Source of the DNA: Citrus sinensis
Taxonomy: Eukaryota; Streptophyta; Magnoliopsida; Sapindales; Rutaceae
Length of the DNA stretch: 64,000 bases
NCBI RefSeq assembly: GCF_022201045.2
Contig: NC_068564.1
Span: 1,798,001-1,862,000, forward strand
Reading direction: 5' to 3'
The notes under the pieces are model-generated. The model saw only the letters and a program-made list of their open reading frames with translations. It was not told where the DNA came from and did not search any database. The position numbers and the translations under genes were made by a program. Positions 1 to 10,700 of this stretch are shown here, piece by piece; the first letter of the stretch is position 1, and every line of letters starts with the position of its first letter.

Positions 1-1500
1 GAGAAATAGAATATAAGACTTTTAAAAAGAATGTAAAACAAGTAAGTCACTATAAAACTAGTAAATTGATGTATTATTGATAAATAAAGTGAAAACTTAC
101 AAATATGACGTAAAATAAGTAAATCAACACTAAGTGCAAAATAAAACATAAATTTTGTAGATTCTGCCTAAAACTTAAGAATAAAAGATAAAATATTTAA
201 ATTATTGTGAGAGTTTTTGCTAAAAAAAAAATCACAATTGAAAATAAAAACTCATTATAATGTTTATTACCTTATATATTTATTGATTTTTTTTATTTAA
301 ATTGAATAATGCTACTTTTGCATTTATGTGATACATGTGATGTTTTTTATTAAGGGTGAAATTCGTTTTCAAAATTGGATCTTGAAAAAAAAATATTATT
401 TTAGTATCTTTTATAGTTGTTGTAGGATGAAATTATTTAGTATCATTCTACACTTCCTCAACAACCTAAATGGTATTTAAGTGCAAATAAAAAGTTTAAA
501 ACTACATGAAGTATGTGTATGACTCAAAATTAGATATAATTTTATTGCTATATCATATGTGTGTCTAGTAATATAAGATTTTTTTTTAAAAAATTTCTTG
601 ATCCATATCAAGATAAATAATTGTGCTTAATTAACTTGTGTAATAAATACATATTATTATAGAAAATTGGAAAAAAATATATACAAATATCATAGAATAC
701 ATATAGAATTTATGGTTAAATCAATTCAATAAAAACTTATTCCACTTTTTTTAGCATAATTTTTTTGTTTAATTAATGAATAATTTTTTCTTTATTTAAT
801 TTAAAGAAAATATTTTTTGTATATATAAAAAATATTTGTCACTAAAATTCTCTAAAAACAATATTAAAATTTTTAAATAATTAATAATCTTATATAAATT
901 TATTAATTTTAGTTTACGTTTATTAATTCTATACATAATTTATAATACTTATATTTATCACCATATTAATACCATAATTTCCGATAATACTTATATTTAT
1001 CACCATATTAATACCATAATTTCCGTTACGGCATCATAAAATTTTCCTTGGATCGAATAAACATGTCTGGCATTTGCACTCTATTACCATTGGGTGGAAC
1101 CTGAATCTGAGACCTTCCCTTTAACTCATCCCCTGTATCAGCTTGCAAATTTCACCCTATCACTTCTCATTAACCGTACGGTTATTCCCGAGAAGATTGT
1201 TAAATATTATTAAGTCAAATTGACTTGAATCATTATTAGTCTCGAAAGGCAGTGAAAAACATTCGCGGGGCAATGTGCCAAATGTCCAAATGTATGCTTA
1301 GCAACTGATCAAAGCTAGACATGCCCGTTCTGCCTCAAGAATGTTTTGTGCGTTCGAGCAGTTCCTGCAAGGGCAGTTTGAGGCAATTGATCAAGGCTAA
1401 TATAATTTCAGAACGCTGATGCCAGAGAAGAGATAATTAACATTCTAGTGGATTAGTAGTTGGACTTGGACGTAAAGCTAGGGAACTCATTTTACATTAA
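1..1500. other. AT-rich intergenic DNA left of HSP90
   Basis: No gene is supported here. The first 1 kb is extremely AT-rich and holds only short open frames. From about 1,060 the base composition becomes more even. The last 200 bases probably belong to the HSP90 3' untranslated region and terminator, because the HSP90 stop lies at 1695-1697 on the minus strand. The only distinct structure is a 42-bp tandem duplication listed separately. Confidence 0.6.
942..1025. repeat. Perfect 42-bp tandem duplication
   Basis: Two head-to-tail copies (942-983 and 984-1025) are identical base for base, each starting ATAATACTTATA and ending AATTTCCG. Perfect identity in AT-rich DNA under no visible selection points to a recent duplication. 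Confidence 0.9.
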
Positions 1501-1694
1501 CTCTATAGGCAAGATACAACTTGGTGAAAATCAGAAACAAAAACACCATCTATGACCTTGCAAATCAAAAAACAAAAGACACAAGACACTAACAGACAGA
1601 CACAAAAGGGACACTTGGTACCCTGGAACGACACAACCTTTGCCCAATAACAGAGACCCGATTACTCAAGAATAATATGACATATATTAACTCC

Positions 1695-4139
1695 TCAATC
1701 AACCTCCTCCATCTTGCTCTCCTCAGCCCCATCTTCCTCCAAAGCAGGCATGTCGGTGTCTTCATCAGCATTCTCTTCTTCATCAATGCTCAGACCCAAT
1801 TTCAACATCCTGTGAATCCTGGAACCAAATGTGTTTGGATCATCAAGGCTGAACCCAGAGGTCAAGAGGGCAGTCTCAAAGAGCAGCATCGTGAGATCCT
1901 TCACCGACTTGTCATTCTTGTCAGCTTCAGCTCTCTTTCTGAGCTCCTCCATGATTCCATTGTCAGGGTTGATTTCCATTGTCTTCTTGCTTGACATGTA
2001 AGAGCTCATACTGTTATCCCTCAAAGCCTGGGCCTTCATGATCCTTTCCATGTTAGCGCTCCAGCCATACTCTCCAGTGACCAAACAGCAAGGAGAGTCA
2101 ACAATCCTATCAGAAACAACCACCTTCTCAACCCTATCACCCAAGATATCCTTCATTGTCTTGCAAAGATTCTCAAAAGACTTCTTCTTTTCCTCTTTCT
2201 TCTTCTTCTCTTCTTCAGTTTCATCATCAAGTTTCAATCCTTCCTTAGTGGCAGAGACCAGCTTCTTGCCTTCGTATTCCTTCAACTGACCAACAGCATA
2301 CTCATCAATAGCATCAACCATGTAGAGGACTTCATAACCCTTCTTCTTGAGCCGCTCCAAGAATGGAGAGTTCTCCACAGCCTTCTTGCTCTCACCAGTT
2401 ATGTAGTAAATATCCTTCTGGCCCTCCTTCATTCTGGTGACGTAGTCCTTCAAGCTTGTGAACTCCTCACTACTCTTGGTTGAATGGTAGCGGAGCAGGT
2501 CAGCCAATTTAGCTCTGTTCTGGCTGTCCTCATGGATGCCCAACTTCAAGTTCTTGGAGAATGCATCATAGAACTTGTTATAGTCCTCCTTGTTCTCGGC
2601 AATCTCATTGAACATCTCAATGCATTTCTTCACAAGGTTCTTCCTGATCACCTTCAGGATCTTGTTCTGCTGCAACATCTCACGAGAAATGTTGAGTGGC
2701 AAGTCATCTGAATCAACAACACCCTTAATAAATCCAAGGTACTCTGGAATAAGCTCCTCACAGTTATCCATAATGAACACCCGCCTAACATAGAGCTTGA
2801 TGTTGTTCATCTTCTTGCGGGTGTCAAACAAATCAAATGGAGCCCTCTTCGGAACGAAGAGAACAGCCTTAAATTCAAGCTGACCCTCAACAGAGAAATG
2901 CTTGACAGCAAGGTGATCCTCCCAGTCATTGGTCAAGCTCTTATAGAACGATGCATATTCCTCCTTGGTAATCTCCTCAGGCTTGCGCAACCAGATGGGT
3001 TTCTGCTTGTTGATTAGTTGCCACTCGTGAGAAACCTCCTTAATCTTCTTCTTCTTCTTGCCCTCCTTCTCCTTCTCCTCATCAACATCCTCCACATCGC
3101 CTTCCTCCTCCTTCTTGGGCTCATCATCTTCATCATCGCTAATTTCCTTCTCAGTTGTCTTCTCAGTCCAGAGGTAAATAGGGTAGCTGATGAATTCAGA
3201 GTGCTTCTTCACAAGGTCCTTAATTCTCCTCTCCTCCAAGTACTCAAGCTGCAAAATGATTACACCAACACATTACATCAATAACATAGTCGGAAACCAA
3301 TCAAAACAAGTTGTTAGTTACTAATAGCCAATCACTTCGACAATTTTACCTGATCCTCCTTGAGGTACAGAGTCATCTTGGTACCTCTACCAAGGGGCTC
3401 TCCACTAACATCCCTGGTAACAGTGAAAGAACCACCAGCTTGTGATTCCCAGATGTATTGCTCATCGTCATTGTGCTTTGTAGTCACAACAACCCTCTCA
3501 GCAACAAGGTAAGCCGAATAGAAACCAACACCAAATTGACCAATCATTGACACATCAGCCCCGGCCTGCAAAGCCTCCATAAACTCCTTGGTCCCGGATC
3601 TCGCAATTGTACCCAAATTATTTACCAAATCTACACAATTCCAAAATCAACATACGTTCAGAACACTGTTCCCACATTATGATATGATTGAGTTTCTGGT
3701 CCAATATGCAATTTTGAAGTAACCAGACACTAAACACGTAACACAACTTCTTTGCACATATAATATTATACCTGCTTTGGTCATGCCGATACCGCTATCA
3801 ACAATAGTGAGCGTCTTGTTAGCCTTGTCAGGGATGATTCTGATGAAAAGCTCTGGTTGTCCATCGAGCTTGCTCTTGTCCGTCAGGCTCTCGAATCGAA
3901 TCTTGTCCAAAGCCTAATAAAGCACCATTACCGTTAATCAATTGAATCAATTCATTAACAATAATAATTACGATAAAAGGACAACGAACAATAACAAGAT
4001 AAAAATAAATACGCACATCAGAGGAGTTGCTGATGAGTTCACGAAGGAAAATCTCCTTGTTGCTGTAGAAAGTATTGATGATCAAACTCAACAGCTGGTT
4101 GATCTCTGCCTGGAATGCGAATGTCTCAGTGTCCGCCAT
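1695..4139 (-). CDS. Cytosolic heat shock protein 90
   Basis: Four exons, 4139-4017, 3913-3772, 3630-3350 and 3248-1695, join in frame with GT/AG borders into a 699-residue protein, the usual length of plant cytosolic HSP90. The N-terminal GHKL ATPase domain has the ELISNSSD motif (residues 34-41), [10 protein letters not shown] (80-89) and [10 protein letters not shown] (from 119). An acidic/Lys-rich linker lies near residues 215-260, followed by the middle and dimerisation domains. The protein ends in MEEVD, the docking tail for TPR co-chaperones, which places it in the cytosol/nucleus rather than ER, plastid or mitochondrion. It is an ATP-dependent chaperone that folds kinases, NLR immune receptors and steroid-like signalling clients. 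The three introns are short (103, 141 and 101 nt). Heat-shock elements and a TATA box lie upstream, suggesting heat inducibility. Identity is secure; which HSP90 paralogue it is cannot be told from sequence alone. Confidence 0.97.
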
Positions 4140-4283
4140 TGCTCTTCCTCACAACACAGAATAAACAAAAGAAAAAAATTGGAAACAAGAATACTGAAGA
4201 GAATTGCTTTTGCTTTTGCTTTTGCTTGCGCAGAGAGATTTTGATAAAGCGAAAGGCGATTCGAGGAGAGGAAATCAATCCGC

Positions 4284-4290
4284 ATTTATA
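4284..4290 (-). promoter_or_regulatory. TATA box of HSP90
   Basis: On the minus strand the sequence reads TATAAAT about 145 bp upstream of the HSP90 start codon at 4139, which would put transcription start near 4255 and give a leader of roughly 115 nt. Confidence 0.65.
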
Positions 4291-4450
4291 CAGAGGGCAT
4301 GGTCCCCGAAATCGTCGAGGAAAAGTGGGGAGAGTGAGGTTCTGGAGTGTTCCATTAAACGACGCCGTTTCCTCTTCGGTTTCGGTTTGGGGCCGTTTAA
4401 GCGGGAGAGTTGGTTTTAGTTTACTTTAATGATGGCCAGTAAAATTGGGA

Positions 4451-4490
4451 TTCGAGAATGTTCGAACAGCTATCAAAGTCTCGAATGTTC
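4451..4490 (-). promoter_or_regulatory. Two heat-shock elements upstream of HSP90
   Basis: TTCGAGAATGTTC at 4451-4463 is a perfect three-unit heat-shock element (TTCnnGAAnnTTC). A second pair, GAATGTTC, is at 4483-4490. Both are about 170-205 bp upstream of the TATA box. A CCAAT box (ATTGG on the plus strand, 4445-4449) is next to the first. Known family behaviour: heat-shock factor trimers bind such alternating units, so this promoter should be heat responsive. Confidence 0.8.
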
Positions 4491-6133
4491 TTTTTCATTG
4501 CGTGACGGACCGTTTACGACGATCCCCGATGATCAATAATAATAGTACGGAGGAAGAAAGACTTCGCACCTTTTTTTATTTTTTATTTTATTTTAATATT
4601 TTCTTTAACATTGGGCTTATGGAGTACTGGACCAATAGGAAGAAAGAGACTGCGACAATAAAATTGAAATTATTATATTTTTGTACCACTATAGTAACGT
4701 TATACTTCCCAACCGATGCGCTATATTCGTGATTTTGGAACATTTCACATGCCACACGAGGTGGATTGGATTCCACGTTAATTATAAATGTAGATGCTTA
4801 AGCTAGGAAAATGATTACAACTCTTCGACTTTGCGATCTTTTTCCAAATTCTTCATTTCTACCCAATAAATTCCATTTCGATTAAGAATTTATAATTACA
4901 AATTAAGCTAGAATTAAATCTATAATCACAATCACATTAAAACTGAATTATTAGTTATACAATGTAACTTAGCAGTCACCTACATTATCAGTCACTCAAA
5001 AAAATTGATTAAAATTTGATCATTCTACCTTATTGAGGATGGATTAGTCGTTAGTTACTATTTTTTTTTTATTGATTTATACGTAAATAACCAAAATCAT
5101 TATCAATTACTCTTAGGAGCAAGCACTGCTGCACTAACAAGCAAAAATGAAAGACACAGTCAGCACTCTTGCCTTGTTTATTTGCAGGATTGTTCGCACA
5201 TGCATCGTCGATTTGTGCTATACTGGTGTATATTTTGGTAATAATTAATAAAGTTATTTTGTGTTAGGCGATATTAAGTATTTTTAATTGGCTTTTTTTA
5301 GTTAGAGTGAGATCTAAAAAAAGGTGGGTGGGTATACGAGTGTTACACACAAGTTTGTCAGCCAGTTCAGTCGGGATTTTATGTCTTAATATCAGCGCTC
5401 GCTAAACTATCGAAGAAGCAAAGTTCAAGGCATCGAATTTTAAAACAATTCATAAAAATCTGGGAATAAATGTAAAATATTTAACTTTCTGGGGGGCCAA
5501 AACATAAAATACTCAACATTTTTGGATTTGAATTATAAATGTGGCTTTTATGAATTTGAAAAAGAAGTTGTACAACCAGCACTAGGGGGAACAAAGGGTC
5601 CAGGCTATTGCAGATCTTGACGTGGATCCACAACTGGATGGAAACTTTGCAAGCAACTTCGTAAAAATCACATGATTGTATTTGATATCCTGTTTTTGTT
5701 TTATCTTCTTGTTAATTCCCTTTGAAACATAATAACAAAGTGGCCCATTAACTACTCTAATTCATTAGAAAACCGTGCTATATGTTCCGATAATCTTAAA
5801 TAAATAAAATTATTATTGGAAATTAAATTGTGTGAAGATGTTTGCTGCTGTGTGTGAGTGTGAGGGCTGCTAGTTAGAGCCTTGAAGAAGCTTGATGCCT
5901 TGTAATTGACATCCTCTTTTGGGCCTTGTGTATATTGGGCCTGATGCATTCCGAATCTATTTTGGGCTGGTGGTGTAACTCATTTAAACCCAACAATTTT
6001 AGTAATGAATTGTATACAATCCACAAACTCAGACTCCTCTTATACTTCTCTAATTAACATTATTGTTCATTTATTTGGGTATATGCCAAATGTACCGTTA
6101 AACTCTTTCTTTCACACGCATGCTATTGACCCG

Positions 6134-6413
6134 AGAGCTGGCAAAACGGGTCATCGGGTCGTGTTCGTGTCATGTCAAATTTAAGTCGACTCATTTAATA
6201 ATCGTGTCAAAATATTGAGACCCAAACTGGACACGAAAAAATAATCAGGTTACCCAATAACCCACTTAATATCTATATATTAAACAAAAGTTATATCAAA
6301 TATTTACACACTATCATACATACGTATGTACATACATACATAATTTATCGATATTATAAAATATACATATCTACCAATATATTACACATTTACACTATTG
6401 AGGTTTTAATTTA

Positions 6414-6455
<42 letters not shown>

Positions 6456-6834
6456 TAAATCAATATTATAAAATATACATGTCTATCAATTTTTACACAT
6501 TTACACTATTGAAGCTCTAAATGTATTTAAAATTTTATAAATAAAACACTGTGTTTATATTCACCATTTTAAAGAATTAAAAAAAAAAGAAAATCATCTA
6601 TAATATTTGGATTTTAATGATAAGAATATGTAAATTATTTCAAAATAAAAAATATAATCGGGTCATTAATCGGGTAAATGGGTCCAGAATTTTAACCCTA
6701 ACCCGACACGAAAAAAAATCGTGTTGACCTAGAACCAACGTATTTAATAATTGTGTTAAAATTGATGACCTATACCAATTTATTTATGTCGTGTTCGTGT
6801 CGAGTAATGGGTCGTGTCAAATTTTGCGAGCTCT
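6134..6834. mobile_element. Non-autonomous hAT-type DNA transposon
   Basis: The left end reads AGAGCTGGCAAAA and the reverse complement of the right end reads AGAGCTCGCAAAA, a 13-bp terminal inverted repeat with one mismatch and the GCAAAA core typical of plant hAT ends. Subterminal regions on both sides are rich in GGGTCGTGTTCGTGTC-like motifs. The 8-bp sequence TTGACCCG directly abuts the left end (6126-6133) and recurs at 6839-6846, four bases beyond the right end, so it is a probable target duplication of hAT size. The inside is AT-rich, has no transposase frame and carries an AT microsatellite. Confidence 0.72.
6418..6449. repeat. (AT)n microsatellite
   Basis: About sixteen uninterrupted AT units inside the hAT-type element. 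Confidence 0.95.
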
Positions 6835-7026
6835 AAATTTGACCCGAATTAAAAACGGTTTGTATATCAATTCTAGATACAATAGGGTCCATTTCTATTA
6901 AACATAAGGGAGCTTCGTTCTTTTTTTTGGTGTTTGACGGCAATGATATTTTAGTTGTTCGAATTTGTAAGTTAAAAAAATATATCATTGTCAAAGTAGA
7001 AATTTTTATTTAGTCCAAATTATTAA

Positions 7027-7240
7027 GAGTGTGTTTGATATTGAGGTGCTATAAAAAAAAACTGTAATTATGAAATAAAAGTTAGTAATATATAGTCAAT
7101 GTAAATTTAAAATAATAATTTTGATAAAATTATTAAAGAATAATAAAATTTCTATTATATAAGTGAAACATCATATCAATATAACTTTTAAGATACAACA
7201 GTTAGTGTTTACCAAATATTTTAATGTCCCAAACACACCC
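7027..7240. mobile_element. Tourist-like MITE, copy A
   Basis: A 214-bp AT-rich element with ends GAGTGTGTTTG and (reverse complement of the right end) GGGTGTGTTTG, flanked by TAA on both sides (7024-7026 and 7241-7243). Three-base TAA/TTA target duplications with G/C-leading ends are known for PIF/Harbinger-derived Tourist MITEs. There is no coding potential. A related copy lies at about 34482-34732. Confidence 0.7.
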
Positions 7241-7746
7241 TAAGATTGAAAAATTAAAGTCGATTAATACTTTTCTGCAAATCGACTTTCAAAAAAATAA
7301 AAATTGAAATTGATTCAATTGTTCGTTCGACCTTACATGTGTGGTGGCGTTAATGTTATCATATTTAGAAATAGATTTGAGTTATTTTAGGCTTAAATAT
7401 AAATGGGGTCAAGTTTTTCCGTACGAACAAGGTTGATTTTCTAATATTTGAAAGTAATCTGGTTTTGACATCAAGCCAGCCTGTATATTCATCGCCTCAT
7501 CGGGACTGCATCGTAGTGCCTAATAATAAATTTTCAATACTAGTAAATTTTGAAATAATGCCCCATATATATAAAACTTTCCAAATACGAAAAAAAACAT
7601 AAATACGAACAACAAAATCCGCAAAGGTGACATCTGGCTTGACTCAAGAGCTTTTTAAGTAGGTGACCGGTGAAGCCGCGCCGCGCGTAACAGTTACTGA
7701 AATGAACTGAAAAACATTTGATCATATATACAATAGAGTATATCTC

Positions 7747-10700
7747 ATGGGGAGCAGATCGCTAAAGAAAAAACCCAGCAAGCGTTCGATTTCTCAATCG
7801 GATCGGCCCGCACCGTCACCATCACCGTCACCATCGTCGTCGTCATCTTCTTCTTCTTCATGCATGGCTTCTAATCATTTCTCTCGATTCCGTCACTACA
7901 ACAAAGGAATCCCGGCGGTCATGTTAATTTTTTTCTTTCTCTGTGGGTTTGTTCTCTTGTGCATTTCGTCGAACATGTGGATCAGGTTCCCCGGCGTTGA
8001 CCAATCCCCCAGTATTTACACCATTCAAGTCGTGAACGAGTTTCCCCATGATCCCAGAGCATTCACTCAGGTAAATTGACTATGCGCCTTCCGAATAAAA
8101 TTATAAACTATCTTGGTTAGGTTACTTATATATGATTATATTGTAAATTTGACGTGGGTAAAAGACAAATTTGTACGGAGAATTCGAGGTTGGGATTTTA
8201 ACAAAAAATGCCGACCGCGTCTGAGTATTCTCTAACTGGACATTAGTTAACCGTAGCTGTGGGAATCTACATGTTAATGCATTAGCGGTAGATTTTGAAC
8301 CACTCAAAATTGCTGATTCTTTTGTTTGTTCTCTTATTGTTTGATTGTTATTTGAGAATTATTGACAGTGCTTTTTTGATTGATTTCAGGGACTTCTTTA
8401 TGCTGAAAATGATACTTTGTTTGAGTCTACTGGACTCTATGGGCGTGTAAGATCATCACTTTTTCTTAAATTGCTGATTCTTTTGTCTACATTTTCTTCA
8501 TAATTCTTTGCTCGACCTTCTTTGTTTAATTCTTTTACTCTTATGATTACAGTCTTCAGTTCGGAGAGTAGCACTTGAGACTGGGAAGGTACAGATCCCA
8601 AATTTTCAAGTTCACATTTTTTTTCCCTGCGCCATGCTAATTGAATTCAGAAATCAGTTTTAATTGAGCTATTCTGTTTTCTGCATCACCGGATGGAGGA
8701 ATTTTAGAATACATCAGTTACTATTTAATAACTCGAAATCATATCTCAGTAACTAAACATTTGCTTGTTGTATAACATCATTTGCTTGTTGACATGATAC
8801 CTTTGATGTATTCTAGAATTTCTCTATTGGATGAACCACTTTACTATTTTTTCATCCTGAAGAGTTGTAATATTGCAACTGGGTAGACTTTAATGAAAGT
8901 TCGTTGCCTTTGCTATGTGCAGGTTGAAGCTATTAACCAAATGGAGGGTTCATATTTTGGGGAGGGTTTAACTCTTCTTGGAGAAAAGTGAGTAAGGAAG
9001 AATGTTGGTTGCAATTTGTTTGTCTTGTTGATTCTACAAATCGGTGATTTATCCTTTCTCATGACTGTTATTCAAACAAGTTTCTTCAGTTAGTAACATT
9101 ATGGTATCATCTAAAGAGTGATGAAGCTAATCTAGTAATTTCTTATTTTCTTTTGTAGGCTGTTCCAAGTGACTTGGTTGCAGAAAACTGGATTCATATA
9201 TGACCAAAATAATTTAAACAAAGTTTGTGCTTCACCTTTTTTTATTCTCTAATCTGTTCTTTCTTATGATTGGTTGGTTGTTACTTTCTTGGGTTAATGA
9301 GTAGAAAGCATTTGCTGAATAAAAGCGAGGTCAACTTTTATATAACCTTGTAACTTCCATAAATTATATATTTGTTCCTCTGTTGGGTTTGGTGAAATTT
9401 TGGGACTATGCATGTCTTTTATTTTAAGATTCTCATTTTGCTTCATCTCATTTGATTAATTGAACTTCTGTATTCGCTGACTTCTTTGTTTGGACCTAAA
9501 TCAACCTAAAATTTGGAGATTGGTAGAAGCAATGATAACCCACAAATATGGCTCAATATCATGTTATGATAGAACACTGGAGATGGAGTGCCGTCCTAAC
9601 ATTAATAACAATAAAAATAATCTGTTTGTTTGTCTTGAGGGAGAGGAGGTAAGCTTTAAATTTCTTGGAGGGGTGGGGGGTGTTTCAATCCAATTGAGCC
9701 TACATGGATTGAGGAAACAAATTAGATGCCAAATTCTGGTAATGCCGATGAGAAAACCTGTAAATTATGAAAATATATCTAATGTGTTTGAAAAATTCTT
9801 CTTCTCTGTTAATGCAACTCTGAGATGTTTTGCTGTTGTTTCTTTAATGTTTCTCCATCGTAATGTCTGAATTAATTTCTGCTTTCTTCTTCATGATTCA
9901 ATTGCAATTTTAAACTTAATAACATTCTACTATTTCTATTTGTATTCTTCTTTAGTGGATTTTTTTAAGTGTGACGTCTAGCTTCTGGCCGGTAGTGAAA
10001 TTGTTCTTTCAATCTGTTGCTGTCGTTGATGGTCTCTTTTTGCTTCTCCTTGAAATGCTTTTTGCAATGAGGTGTACTTTTCTTGGAGTGCCAGACCTGT
10101 AATAATTTTATTTTGTTGAAAAACAATGCAGTTGGAGGAATTTACACATCAGATGAAAGATGGTTGGGGCCTGGCTACTGATGGAAAAGTTTTGTTTGGA
10201 AGCGATGGAAGTTCCATGTTGTATCAGATTGACCCCCAAACATTGAAAGGTTTCTCTCATGTACTACAGTTAGTGCCAATTCCATTTCTGTTTCTTATAC
10301 TTTTTTGGCTCTTTGGCATGAATAATGCTGCTTAAAATAATAGATTTTTAAGCTTCAACTTCTAGCATACTAGTAGGCTTCACCATTTTACCACTCTCTA
10401 TTTAGTTCCACAATAGGATGATGGTTTGTAAATTGACCTTTGTTTTCTGATGATATTTTTGCTTATTTATTTGTCTTATTGTTGAATTTGAGTTGCCTTA
10501 ATTGCAGTCATCAGAAAAGATATTGTCAGATATAAAGGTCGTGAAGTACGGAATCTCAATGAATTAGAATTTATAAAAGGTGAAGTTTGGGCAAATGTTT
10601 GGCAGGTATGGCCTTGCATACCATATGCATATTTACAAGCTTTTGGTAGTTCACTCGTATATGTAACAGCATGATAAGTTGGATTTTGACAATTGCTAAG

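Larger units (their letters stand above)
4520..7740. other. Intergenic region between HSP90 and QC
   Basis: No gene is supported. The region contains a hAT-type element (6134-6834), an AT microsatellite inside it, and a Tourist-like MITE (7027-7240). The remaining sequence is AT-rich with only short open frames on either strand. HSP90 reads leftward and QC rightward, so the promoters of both genes lie here. Confidence 0.6.
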
